NCBI GenBank assembly: GCA_016721725.1
Contig: JADKHN010000004.1
Coordinates: 49,634 to 113,633, forward strand
DNA length: 64,000 nt
Origin: Chitinophagaceae bacterium
Lineage (GTDB): Bacteria; Bacteroidota; Bacteroidia; Chitinophagales; Chitinophagaceae
Reading direction: 5' to 3'
Shown here piece after piece: positions 7,413 to 15,443 of the stretch. Every line of letters begins with the position of its first letter. Within the stretch, counting starts at the first letter, position 1. Under the pieces are notes generated by a model, which saw only the letters and a list, made by a program, of their open reading frames with translations, did not search any database and was not told where the DNA came from. Made by a program: the position numbers and the translations under genes.

Positions 7413-8528
7413 ATGAACCTTATGGCAAAATCCGCAAAATCAAAGCACCTGCTCACCAGCGAATCCTACGAATTCCTTAAGAATTATATCAACAATCCTT
7501 CTCCCGTCGGTTTTGAGACCAGCGGTCAGAAGCTCTGGCTCGATTACATCAAACCCTATACCGATACTTTTTTCACCGACCCCTATGGATCCGCCGTTGG
7601 GGTGATCAATCCCAATGCCGCCTTCAAAGTGGTCATCGAGGCGCATGCCGATGAGATCAGCTGGTTTGTCAATTATATCTCTCCGGAGGGATTCATCTAC
7701 CTGAAACGCAACGGGGGCGTTGATCACCAGATCGCTCCTTCCATGCGGGTTCTGGTGCACGGAAAGAAAGGCCCGGTCAAGGCCGTATTCGGCTGGCCCG
7801 CCATACATACCCGGTTGAACAATGCCGATAGCAAGGAACCCCAGCCCAAAGTGGATAACCTTTGCCTGGACTGCGGCGCCCGGACCAAGAAAGAAGTGGA
7901 ATCACTGGGTATCCATATCGGCGCCGTGGTCACCTATGCGGATGGCTTTGAAGAACTGGCCTATGGCAATTTCATCGGTCGGGCTTTTGATAACCGCGTG
8001 GGCGGATTCATGATCGCGGAAGTGGCGAGGCTGCTCAAACAGAATAAGAAGAAACTGCCCTTCGGATTATATGTGGTGAACGCGGTGCAGGAAGAGATCG
8101 GATTACGTGGCGCTGAAATGATCGCCCGCCGGATCAAACCGGATGTGGCTATCATCACCGATGTGACGCACGATACGTCCACGCCGATGATCAGCAAGAT
8201 CATCCAGGGCGATACCGTTTGTGGCAAGGGCCCTTCACTCACCTATGGCCCTGCAGTGCATAATAAACTGCTCGACCTGGTACAGAAAGTCGCATCCAAA
8301 AACAAGATCCCGGTTCAATTGCATGCGGTCAGTCGGAGTACCGGCACCGATACGGATTCCTTTGCCTATTCACACGAAGGATGTCCCTCGGTACTGATCT
8401 CCATCCCCCTGCGTTACATGCATACCACGGTGGAGATGCTGCATAAAGATGATATTGAGGAAACGGTGAAACTGATGTATCATACTTTACTGGAGATCAC
8501 GCCGAAGACGAACCTGAGTTATTTTTAA
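7413..8528 (+). CDS. M42 family metallopeptidase
   Basis: 371 residues, normal for M42 aminopeptidases/endoglucanase-annotated proteins. The dinuclear zinc site is visible: VVIEAHADEISWF at about 72-84 (His and Asp), NAVQEEIGLRGAEMI at about 224 (Glu pair), IITDVTHDT at about 247 and YMHTTVEMLHKDD at about 336 (His). It would remove N-terminal residues from peptides in the cytosol; no signal peptide is present. ATG at 7413 or 7422 is possible; the TTG at 7401 lies inside the -7 element and is rejected. It is the last gene before a repeat-filled intergenic space. Confidence 0.9.
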   Translation: MNLMAKSAKSKHLLTSESYEFLKNYINNPSPVGFETSGQKLWLDYIKPYTDTFFTDPYGSAVGVINPNAAFKVVIEAHADEISWFVNYISPEGFIYLKRNGGVDHQIAPSMRVLVHGKKGPVKAVFGWPAIHTRLNNADSKEPQPKVDNLCLDCGARTKKEVESLGIHIGAVVTYADGFEELAYGNFIGRAFDNRVGGFMIAEVARLLKQNKKKLPFGLYVVNAVQEEIGLRGAEMIARRIKPDVAIITDVTHDTSTPMISKIIQGDTVCGKGPSLTYGPAVHNKLLDLVQKVASKNKIPVQLHAVSRSTGTDTDSFAYSHEGCPSVLISIPLRYMHTTVEMLHKDDIEETVKLMYHTLLEITPKTNLSYF

Positions 8529-8539
8529 AGCATGGGAAA

Positions 8540-8689
8540 ACGTTTCAAACGTTTAAATGGTTTAAGGCGTTTAAGTCGTTAGGGATACATGATAACGCGG
8601 ATATCCCACCCATATTCGAGCACTCAACCTTTTAAACGCCTTAAACGACTTCAACGTCTCAAACGTCTTAAACGCCTCAAACGACTCAA
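8540..8689. repeat. Inverted array of 9-bp units
   Basis: Left arm 8540-8580 is a run of 9-bp units of the type TTTAAGNCG/CGTTTAAAN. Right arm 8631-8689 is a run of the complementary units (CTTAAACGA, CTTCAACGT, CTCAAACGT, CTTAAACGC, CTCAAACGA). GGTTTAAGGCGTTTAAGTCG in the left arm pairs with the CGACTTAAACG-type units on the right. The 50 bp between the arms is non-repetitive. The right arm touches the ATG at 8690, so its transcript would fold just ahead of the start codon. Confidence 0.75.
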
Positions 8690-9175
8690 ATGTTGGAAGA
8701 CAAATTCATCCGGTACACCAAGCTCTACATCATCATCTTCCTGATGTTCCTGCTGGTGCCTGCATTGATCGGATTGATATTTGGATTGTTCTACGGATTT
8801 TCAAAACTGGTCCATTACAGCCGTACGGATTACCTCATTGAACTTCTCATCATTACGATGCCTTCAGCGGTTTTCTCAACGGCCTATATCATTTTCTATA
8901 AACGGACGGCCAACCACCCGGTTCAGGCCGTGAAATGGATTTCCAGGTTTTTATTCGCCGGGGCCCTGTGTATTTGCGGCCTTATCCTGGTTACGGATAT
9001 CATCCGTTTCTACACGCTGGCAAAACAGGAAATCAGCGATTACCGCAGCTTCAGCATCGCCTTCATGGCCGGTAATGTCGGACTTCTTTTTTTGATCGCC
9101 ATCATCCAGGCCTTTACCACCCAAAAGGAGACTGATTGGATCGATCGGCGCCGGCAGCAGGAAGGAGCGGAATAA
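8690..9175 (+). CDS. Small polytopic membrane protein, family not recognised
   Basis: 161 residues with four predicted membrane helices at about 13-35 (IIIFLMFLLVPALIGLIFGL), 46-66 (LIELLIITMPSAVFSTAYII), 80-105 (FLFAGALCICGLILVTDIIR) and 122-143 (FMAGNVGLLFLIAIIQAF). The C-terminus is charged (DWIDRRRQQEGAE). No catalytic motif is visible. The start ATG at 8690 abuts the 9-bp repeat array. It converges with lon, whose terminator overlaps this gene's stop codon. Confidence 0.65.
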   Translation: MLEDKFIRYTKLYIIIFLMFLLVPALIGLIFGLFYGFSKLVHYSRTDYLIELLIITMPSAVFSTAYIIFYKRTANHPVQAVKWISRFLFAGALCICGLILVTDIIRFYTLAKQEISDYRSFSIAFMAGNVGLLFLIAIIQAFTTQKETDWIDRRRQQEGAE

Positions 9176-9205
9176 AAAGATCCCCCTTCAATGCGAAGAG
9201 GGATC
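9172..9205 (-). terminator. Intrinsic terminator of lon
   Basis: GATCCCCCTTC (9179-9189) and GAAGAGGGATC (9195-9205) form an 11-bp stem with one mismatch and a 5-nt loop. On the minus strand it is followed by TTTTTATT (9178-9171), so it terminates lon. Confidence 0.85.
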
Positions 9206-9234
9206 CATGAATTTAAAGTGATCTTCCGGGCGAA

Positions 9235-11652
9235 TTACACCAGTGCGATCTCCAGCACCTGCTGCATATTCTTCACATAATGGAATTTGATGCCCCGGAT
9301 GAATTCGCTGTTGATCTCATGCACGTCTTTTTCATTCTGCCAGCACATGATGATCTCCTTGAGCCCGGCCCGCTTGGCCGCCAGTACTTTTTCCTTGATG
9401 CCGCCAACCGGTAAGACCTGTCCGCGTAAGGTGATCTCACCCGTCATGGCCAGGAAGGGTTTCACTTTCCGCCCGGTGAACGCGCTCGCCAATGCGGTGA
9501 GCATGGTGATGCCTGCACTGGGCCCATCTTTTGGAACGGCCCCTTCGGGTACGTGTATGTGAATGTCTTTCTGATTGAAGACGGCGGGATCCAGGTTCAC
9601 TTTACGGCAATTGGCCTCCAGGTAGGTGAGGGCCGTGCTGGCGCTTTCCTTCATGACATTGCCGAGGTTGCCGGTCATCTTCAGTTCGCCCTTTCCTTCG
9701 CTCAATTGTGTTTCAATGAAGAGGATATCTCCTCCCACATAGGTCCAGGCCAGTCCGACCGCGACACCCGGCATATTGGCGATCTTATAGAGGTCATTGC
9801 TGTAACGGGGTTTACCCAATATCTTCTCAATATCTTTCGCGGTGATGGTGGGTTTCAGTTTCCCTTTCACCACGAGTTCCTTGGCCTGGTAACGCATGAT
9901 GCCGGCGAGCATACGGTCCAGTTCACGAACCCCGCTCTCCCGGGTATAATCCTGGATCACTTTTTCCAGCACGGTATCGCTGATCTTGAACGGACTGATC
10001 TTTTCCTTTGCCGATGGGCCGAGCCCATGCATCTCCTTTTGCTTGGGGATGAGGTGCCTTTTGGCGATCTCGATCTTTTCCTCTACGGCATAACCGCTGA
10101 GGTCGATGATCTCCAAACGGTCTCGCAACGCGGGTTGTATGCTGCCCAGGTTATTGGCCGTGGCGATGAAAAGGATGCGGCTGAGGTCATATTCCAGTTC
10201 AAGGTAATTGTCGTAGAAACTGTTGTTCTGTTCGGGATCCAGCACTTCCAGCAAGGCCGATGAAGGATCACCCCGGTGATCGCTGCCCACTTTATCGATC
10301 TCATCCAGGATCATAACGGGATTGCTTGATTTCACTTTACGGATCGATTGTAATATCCTGCCGGGCATGGCGCCGATATAGGTCTTGCGGTGTCCGCGGA
10401 TCTCGCTCTCATCATGCAAGCCGCCCAGGCTCACCCGTACATATTTCCGGTTGATGGCTGCGGCGATACTTTTGCCGAGGCTGGTCTTGCCAATGCCTGG
10501 AGGCCCGATGAAGCAGAGTATCGGCGATTTCATATCGCCTTTGAGTTTCAGGACCGCCAGGTATTCAAGGATCCTTTCCTTGATCAGCTTCATGCCGTAA
10601 TGATCGTTATCGAGGATCTTCCGGGCTTTCTTCAGGTCATAGGAATCTTCCGTATAATCTTCCCAGGGCAGGTCCAGCATCAGGTCGAGGTGATTGTACA
10701 CCACGGAATAATCCGGAGTGGAAGGATGCATGCGTTCCAGCTTTTCCACGCCTTTCGTGAACATTTCCTTCGCCGCTGCGCTCCATTTCTTTGTCTCCGC
10801 CTTTTTCTGCATTTCCTTTACTTCCGCCACATTGTCCCCACCCAGTTCATCCTTGATGGCTTTCATCTGTTGCTGGAGGAAATATTCCCTTTGCTGTTTG
10901 TCCAGTTCAGCACGGGTCTTATTGGTCACTTTATTCTTCAGTTCGGCGTATTGCAATTCGGTCTGCATCAGGTTCATCAGCAATTCAGCCCGGGCCTTGA
11001 TATTGGAGATATTGAGCAGGCTCTGCTTTTCCTTGATATCCGCATTGAGGTTGCTGCTCACAAAATGGATGAGGAAGGAAGGGTTCTCGATATTCTTGAG
11101 GATGATGGCCGCTTCGCTGGGCAGGTTGGGAGAGAGGTTGACGATCTGGCCGGCCAGGTCCTTGATACTGCTCACCATCGCGTTGAAATCGGGATCGTCT
11201 TTACTGAGGGTCTCCGTGAGCAGTTTGATCCGGGCTTTGAAATAAGGTTCATCCGAACTGATCTCTTCGATCTTGCAACGTTTACGTCCCTGGATGATGA
11301 TGGTGGTGCCTCCATCGGGCATTTTGATGAGTTTCGCGATCTTGGCCACGGTGCCGATCTCTTCCAGGTCGCTGACGGTTGGTTCTTCCACCGTACTGTC
11401 TTTTTGCGCTACCACGGCGATCAATTTGTCAGCCTTATAAGCGTCGTTTACGGCTTTAATGCCTTTATCCCGACTGACGGTGATCGGTATCACAACACCC
11501 GGGAACAGCACGGTGTTCCGCAGCGGCAACAAGGGTAATTCCTCTGGAATCGTCTCCAGGTCGTCACTTCCGTCATCTCCCTCATTCAGGGGTATGATGG
11601 GCATGAACTCCATTTCCTCATCCGGTCCCTGCAAATAAAATTTCTTATCCAT
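9235..11652 (-). CDS. lon: ATP-dependent Lon protease
   Basis: 805 residues, full length for LonA. The N-terminal substrate-binding domain starts at about residue 38 (LPLLPLRNTVLFPGVVIPIT). The AAA+ module has Walker A GPPGIGKTS at about 380 and Walker B PVMILDEIDKVG at about 443. The protease domain ends the protein, with the catalytic Ser in VPKDGPSAGITM at about 703 and the Lys in VGGIKEKVLAAKRAG at about 747. It degrades misfolded and regulatory proteins in the cytosol. It is monocistronic, with a terminator at 9172-9205. Its promoter lies in the 300-bp gap to the CCA-enzyme gene, which is otherwise filled with repeats; no perfect heat-shock element is recognised. Confidence 0.97.
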   Translation of the reverse strand: MDKKFYLQGPDEEMEFMPIIPLNEGDDGSDDLETIPEELPLLPLRNTVLFPGVVIPITVSRDKGIKAVNDAYKADKLIAVVAQKDSTVEEPTVSDLEEIGTVAKIAKLIKMPDGGTTIIIQGRKRCKIEEISSDEPYFKARIKLLTETLSKDDPDFNAMVSSIKDLAGQIVNLSPNLPSEAAIILKNIENPSFLIHFVSSNLNADIKEKQSLLNISNIKARAELLMNLMQTELQYAELKNKVTNKTRAELDKQQREYFLQQQMKAIKDELGGDNVAEVKEMQKKAETKKWSAAAKEMFTKGVEKLERMHPSTPDYSVVYNHLDLMLDLPWEDYTEDSYDLKKARKILDNDHYGMKLIKERILEYLAVLKLKGDMKSPILCFIGPPGIGKTSLGKSIAAAINRKYVRVSLGGLHDESEIRGHRKTYIGAMPGRILQSIRKVKSSNPVMILDEIDKVGSDHRGDPSSALLEVLDPEQNNSFYDNYLELEYDLSRILFIATANNLGSIQPALRDRLEIIDLSGYAVEEKIEIAKRHLIPKQKEMHGLGPSAKEKISPFKISDTVLEKVIQDYTRESGVRELDRMLAGIMRYQAKELVVKGKLKPTITAKDIEKILGKPRYSNDLYKIANMPGVAVGLAWTYVGGDILFIETQLSEGKGELKMTGNLGNVMKESASTALTYLEANCRKVNLDPAVFNQKDIHIHVPEGAVPKDGPSAGITMLTALASAFTGRKVKPFLAMTGEITLRGQVLPVGGIKEKVLAAKRAGLKEIIMCWQNEKDVHEINSEFIRGIKFHYVKNMQQVLEIALV

Positions 11653-11744
11653 AATAATCTCAATATAAAGTCAATTTGTCAATAGGGCACTATGAAACCC
11701 AGTTTTTTATGTAGAAGGTTAATAGGTCAATATTGATGCCAGTT

Positions 11745-11841
11745 TAGTTGATAGTTGATAGTTGATAGTTTATAGTTCATAGTTGATTCCGCCGCCGCCT
11801 GGTGTTCCCGAAAGCATCGGGACAGGTATCACCAGCGGCAT
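11745..11841 (+). repeat. Heptad tract plus GCCGCC-type palindrome
   Basis: A period-7 tract of TTGATAG variants (about 11745-11786) is followed by a palindromic element at 11789-11841 whose outer stem is GCCGC/GCGGC and next stem GGTG/CACC. Here the centre is replaced by TCCCGAAAGCATCGGGA, a second palindrome type also seen at 15222, 44287 and 47694. Together with the TAAATTTG promoter at 11939 this accounts for most of the lon-CCA enzyme intergenic region. Confidence 0.75.
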
Positions 11842-11938
11842 GGCTGGAGGTTAGCTGTTAGCTAAGAATAGCGTCTTTTGAGATGGTGCATTTAACTAAT
11901 AGCAAATGGTTAAAAGCTAACGGCTACTTTCCTTTCCT

Positions 11939-11946
11939 TAAATTTG
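11939..11946 (+). promoter_or_regulatory. -7 element of the CCA-enzyme gene
   Basis: TAAATTTG fits TAnnTTTG exactly and ends 6 bp before the ATG at 11953. A near-leaderless transcript is implied. Confidence 0.6.
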
Positions 11947-11952
11947 CCGTTC

Positions 11953-13371
11953 ATGGACATCAGGTGTACCGATACGGAACTGGCTATTTTACGAAAGATC
12001 GCAGACGCGGCTGCGGAGCTGTCTGTTCCCTGTTACCTGATCGGAGGTTTTGTCAGGGATAAACTGCTGGAACGTGAGACCAAGGATATTGATATTGTAT
12101 GTGTAGGTGACGGGATCAAACTGGCTGAAAAGGTCTCCGGCTATTTCAGTCCGGCGCCTGAAGTGCATTTCTTTAAGAATTTCGGGACTGCCCAGATCAA
12201 AACGGAATCCTTTGAGATCGAATTCGTGGGCGCCCGAAAAGAAAGTTACCGGTCCGACAGCCGTAAGCCCGCTGTTGAGGACGGCAGCCTGGAAGATGAC
12301 CAGAACCGGCGCGATTTTACCATCAATGCCCTGGCCATCAGTCTTAATGCCGCTGATTACGGCACCCTGATCGATCCGTTCCATGGACTCCGGGACCTGG
12401 CGGATAAAAGGCTGAAAACACCCCTGGATCCGGCACAGACCTATAGTGATGATCCTTTGCGCATGATGCGGGCCATCCGTTTTGCCGCGCAATTGGGCTT
12501 TACCATCGAGGAGCGGTCTTTTCAGGCGATCGGGGAAAATGCGAAACGCATCTCCATTGTCAGCGGGGAGCGCATCGCCGATGAACTCAATAAGATCCTG
12601 CTTTGCAGAAAGCCTTCGGTCGGTTTTGATCTCCTGTATAAAAGTGGTCTGCTGAAACTCATCTTTCCCCAAATGGTTGACCTGGCCGGCGCGGAATACA
12701 TCGATGGGCACGGGCATAAGGATAATTTCTATCACACGTTGCAGGTGGTGGACAATATCTCCGCCAAGACGGATGATCTCTGGCTGAGGTGGGCGGCCGT
12801 CTTGCATGATATCGCCAAACCGGCCACCAAGAAATTTGAAGAAGGGCATGGCTGGACCTTCCATGGCCATGAAGTAGTGGGCGGACGGATGGTACCCAGG
12901 ATCTTCACCAAACTCAAATTGCCGCAGAATGAGAAGATGCGCTTTGTTCGTAAAATGGTGGAACTGCACCTGCGGCCGATCAGTCTGACGAGGGAAAATA
13001 TAACGGACAGCGCCATACGCAGATTATTGTTCGATGCCGGGGAGGATTTCGATGCCCTGATGACCCTTTGTGAGGCAGATATCACCTCCAAGAACAAACA
13101 AAAAGTGAAACGTTTCCTGGAGAATTTCGAAATGGTTCGTCGCCGGTGTGAGGAAGTGGAGGAAAAGGACCATCTCCGCAACTGGCAACCACCCATTACC
13201 GGTGAGCTGATCATGGAAACCTTTGGTCTTCAACCCAGCCGGGCCGTTGGGGACATCAAGAATGCCATACGGGAAGCCATACTGGACGGCGTGATACCCA
13301 ATGAGTATGATGCGGCCCATGCGTTCATGATGGAGAAGGCGAAGGCAATGGGGTTGAAGGTTGAAGGTTGA
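11953..13371 (+). CDS. CCA tRNA nucleotidyltransferase with HD domain
   Basis: 472 residues. The nucleotidyltransferase head has YLIGGFVRDKLLERETKDID at about 31-50, with the GG motif and the DxD metal site, then the RRDFTINALA motif at about 120. RMMRAIRFAAQLGF at about 171 is the nucleotide-recognising neck. The C-terminal half holds an HD domain (AAVLHDIAKPATKKF at about 280, with HGHEVVGG following). The enzyme adds or repairs the 3' CCA of tRNAs, needed here since tRNA-Lys lacks an encoded CCA. ATG 11953 is preferred to the TTG at 11944, which is part of the -7 box. Confidence 0.93.
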   Translation: MDIRCTDTELAILRKIADAAAELSVPCYLIGGFVRDKLLERETKDIDIVCVGDGIKLAEKVSGYFSPAPEVHFFKNFGTAQIKTESFEIEFVGARKESYRSDSRKPAVEDGSLEDDQNRRDFTINALAISLNAADYGTLIDPFHGLRDLADKRLKTPLDPAQTYSDDPLRMMRAIRFAAQLGFTIEERSFQAIGENAKRISIVSGERIADELNKILLCRKPSVGFDLLYKSGLLKLIFPQMVDLAGAEYIDGHGHKDNFYHTLQVVDNISAKTDDLWLRWAAVLHDIAKPATKKFEEGHGWTFHGHEVVGGRMVPRIFTKLKLPQNEKMRFVRKMVELHLRPISLTRENITDSAIRRLLFDAGEDFDALMTLCEADITSKNKQKVKRFLENFEMVRRRCEEVEEKDHLRNWQPPITGELIMETFGLQPSRAVGDIKNAIREAILDGVIPNEYDAAHAFMMEKAKAMGLKVEG

Positions 13372-13465
13372 AGGTTTGCCGCCGCGTGGTGTACTGAGCA
13401 ATGACGAAGTATCACCAGCGGCATTAGGATAAAGGTTGGAGGTTTGAGGTTAAGGGTTTGAGCAT
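13351..13465 (+). repeat. Heptad tract with inserted GCCGCC-type palindrome
   Basis: TTGAAGG occurs as a period-7 tract at about 13354-13376. The palindrome 13378-13424 runs from GCCGCCGCGTGGTG to CACCAGCGGCAT with the centre ACTGAGCAATGACGAAGT. A GGTTGGAGGTTTGAGGTTA heptad tract follows to about 13465. The first heptads overlap the stop region of the CCA-enzyme gene. Confidence 0.8.
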
Positions 13466-13501
13466 GAGGTAAAGAATTTTAAATTCTTAATTCTTAATTC
13501 T

Positions 13502-13509
13502 TAATTTTG
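13502..13509 (+). promoter_or_regulatory. -7 element of the pRiA4b ORF-3-like gene
   Basis: TAATTTTG ends only 4 bp before the ATG at 13514, so transcription would start at or next to the A of the start codon. It is preceded by the AT-rich run AATTCTTAATTCTTAATTC. Confidence 0.55.
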
Positions 13510-13513
13510 TGAC

Positions 13514-14086
13514 ATGGCTATTTTACGGTTCAGGATATATTGGGAAGATGATGACAGTGTTTACCGCGACATCGCGATCCGTCATTCCCAGAACTTTCTC
13601 GATCTGCATTCGGCCATCCTGAAAGCCTTTGAGTTCGACAACAAGCACAAAGCCACTTTTTACCGCAGTAACGACAACTGGCTGCGCGGCCGGGAGATCT
13701 CCCTCGAAAAATACGACAAAGTGTACAAGGCCGACCCCTTGCTCATGCACGAGACCGCCATCAGCACCGAGATCAGCAATCCCAACCAGAAATTCATCTA
13801 TGAATACGATTTCAACAAGATGTGGCATTTCATGGTGGAACTGATCCATGTGGATAAGGAGGAAAACAAGAAACTGACTTACCCGGCCTGTGTCCGAACC
13901 GAGGGGATCGCTCCTTCTCAATATGGCACCAAGGGCCTGGTAGACAGCCGCCTGGCTGAAATGGAAGAAAAATACGACCTGCAACCCGATGCCATGGCCG
14001 AAGGTTTTGGTGAAGAAGGTGAAGAAGAAGAAGCCGGGGCCGAGGAGGAAGAAGCAACCGGTAATGAAGAGAATGACGGGTTTTAA
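13514..14086 (+). CDS. Plasmid pRiA4b ORF-3-like family protein with acidic tail
   Basis: 190 residues. The N-terminal part (about 1-150) matches the pRiA4b ORF-3 family: RFRIYWEDDDSVYRDIAI, then FLDLHSAILKAFEFDNKH and KMWHFMVELIHVDKE. The C-terminal 30 residues are almost entirely Glu/Gly/Ala. The family is widespread, sometimes linked to IS elements, and has no settled function. Nothing around it looks like an insertion sequence apart from the repeats upstream, so it is probably a resident gene. It is followed by miaA on the same strand after about 170 bp. Confidence 0.75.
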   Translation: MAILRFRIYWEDDDSVYRDIAIRHSQNFLDLHSAILKAFEFDNKHKATFYRSNDNWLRGREISLEKYDKVYKADPLLMHETAISTEISNPNQKFIYEYDFNKMWHFMVELIHVDKEENKKLTYPACVRTEGIAPSQYGTKGLVDSRLAEMEEKYDLQPDAMAEGFGEEGEEEEAGAEEEEATGNEENDGF

Positions 14087-14255
14087 TAAGGGATAATATT
14101 TTAGATCCTGCCCGGTTTCATCATCTGATCCTCTCTTCAATGGATTTCCCTCTCATATAAAAGTATAGCGGCATGAGCACTATTCATTGATCCATTATCC
14201 ATTATCCATTTTTCATTTTTCATTAATAAGGGTTCTTCACAAACTCGAAATCATC

Positions 14256-15158
14256 TTGAAAAAAACAGCCCTCTTCATCGTTGGTCCCACCGCCGTTGGA
14301 AAAACAGCCCAGGCCATCCGGGTAGCCGAACTGTTCAATACCGAGATCATCTCCGCCGACAGCCGCCAGTGTTTCCGTGAGCTCCATATCGGTGTCGCCA
14401 AACCTTCCCCGGAACAACTGAAACAGGTCAGGCATCATTTCATCAATTCGCATTCGATACACGATGAAGTGAATACGGCCGTATACGAGCAATACGCGCT
14501 GGAAAAACTCAAGACAGTTTTTTCCTCCCGGGACATCGCCGTTGTGACCGGCGGCACCGGGCTCTATGTGAAGACCCTTTGCCAGGGCATTGATGAAGTG
14601 CCCGTGGTGGATCCTTCCATCCGGCAAAGGATCACCGAAACCTATGAATGGGAGGGATTGAACTGGCTGCAACGGGAAGTGGAGCGGTTAGACCCTCTGT
14701 ACTTTTCCAGGGGTGAGATACAGAATCCACAGCGGCTGATGCGGGCGCTGGAAGTGAAACTGTCCACCGGAAGATCGATCATCGAATTTCATACGCAACC
14801 CAAAAAGAAACGTGATTTCGATATCATCACCATCGGGCTTGAACTGCCCCGCGAACAACTCAATAAACAGATCAACAGGCGGGTGGATGATATGATGAGA
14901 CAAGGGTTATTGGCAGAAGTGAAAAAACTGGAGGCTTTTAAAAAGCTCAATGCCCTGCAAACCGTGGGTTACCGCGAACTCTTCGGTCACCTGGCCGGCG
15001 ACCTGTCATTGGATGAAGCCGTTGAGATCATCAAGATCAATACCCGGCAATATGCCAAGCGGCAGATGACCTGGTTCAAAAAGGATGAGGCGGTAAATTG
15101 GGTGGCGCCGGATCTTGATGCCATCAAGGAAGTTCTGCAAAATTATGATCTCACTTAA
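14256..15158 (+). CDS. miaA: tRNA dimethylallyltransferase
   Basis: 300 residues, the usual MiaA length, if translation begins at the TTG at 14256 (fMKKTALFIVGPTAVGKTA). Longer versions back to 14187 translate low-complexity sequence (HYPLSIFHFS) and are rejected. The P-loop GPTAVGKT is at residues 9-16, SADSRQCFRELHIGVAKPS at about 35 and VTGGTGLYVKTLCQG at about 98. The C-terminus has LQTVGYRELFGHLAG and the R-Q-Y-A-K-R-Q motif of the tRNA-binding part. MiaA adds a dimethylallyl group to A37 of tRNAs reading UNN codons. Confidence 0.93.
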   Translation: MKKTALFIVGPTAVGKTAQAIRVAELFNTEIISADSRQCFRELHIGVAKPSPEQLKQVRHHFINSHSIHDEVNTAVYEQYALEKLKTVFSSRDIAVVTGGTGLYVKTLCQGIDEVPVVDPSIRQRITETYEWEGLNWLQREVERLDPLYFSRGEIQNPQRLMRALEVKLSTGRSIIEFHTQPKKKRDFDIITIGLELPREQLNKQINRRVDDMMRQGLLAEVKKLEAFKKLNALQTVGYRELFGHLAGDLSLDEAVEIIKINTRQYAKRQMTWFKKDEAVNWVAPDLDAIKEVLQNYDLT

Positions 15159-15165
15159 ATGGTAG

Positions 15166-15424
15166 AATATCCCACAAAGGCACAAAGAATTTAATCCGGT
15201 TGCCGTCATTGCGAGGAGGTATCCCGATAGCTATCGGGAAAGCAATCCCCCAAATACGGTGAATAATGACGCCGGTGAAATAAGGATCCCAGAATATTTA
15301 TTATGGAATAATTGTGCTCAGTAAAGCCTTCGGCTTGGATGCCTGTGGCCAAAATTTCCCACAAAGGCACCAAGTAAAGAGTAAGCCAACTCTTGACTTC
15401 TTTGTGCCTTTGTGGGATATTAAA
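15166..15424. repeat. Inverted repeat enclosing a dispersed palindrome
   Basis: ATCCCACAAAGGCACAAAGAA near 15169-15190 recurs inverted as TTCTTTGTGCCTTTGTGGGAT near 15399-15420; a third partial copy lies at 15357-15376. Between them sits the palindrome TCCCGATAGCTATCGGGA (about 15222-15240) in the context GCGAGGAGGTA...AAGCAATCCCCC. This fills the miaA/FadL-like intergenic region; no coding frame is seen. Confidence 0.75.
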
Positions 15425-15443
15425 ATGTCTCAGTTATTCTTGA

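Noticed and set aside
10390..11538. Long open frame (382 codons) on the plus strand inside lon
   Set aside because: It lies antisense to the well-conserved Lon coding sequence, has His/Phe/Gln-rich composition typical of antisense frames in this base composition, and shows no domain.
11745..11786. Possible CRISPR array in the TTGATAG tract
   Set aside because: The unit is only 7 bp with no spacers; no cas genes are in the window. The same holds for the tracts at 26298, 27286 and 46516.
11989..12969. 326-codon minus-strand frame within the CCA-enzyme gene
   Set aside because: Antisense to all catalytic motifs of the CCA-adding enzyme; composition of a complementary frame.
13514..14086. Insertion-sequence gene suggested by pRiA4b ORF-3 homology
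   Set aside because: No transposase, terminal inverted repeats or target duplication were found around it; it has its own promoter element and ordinary neighbours.
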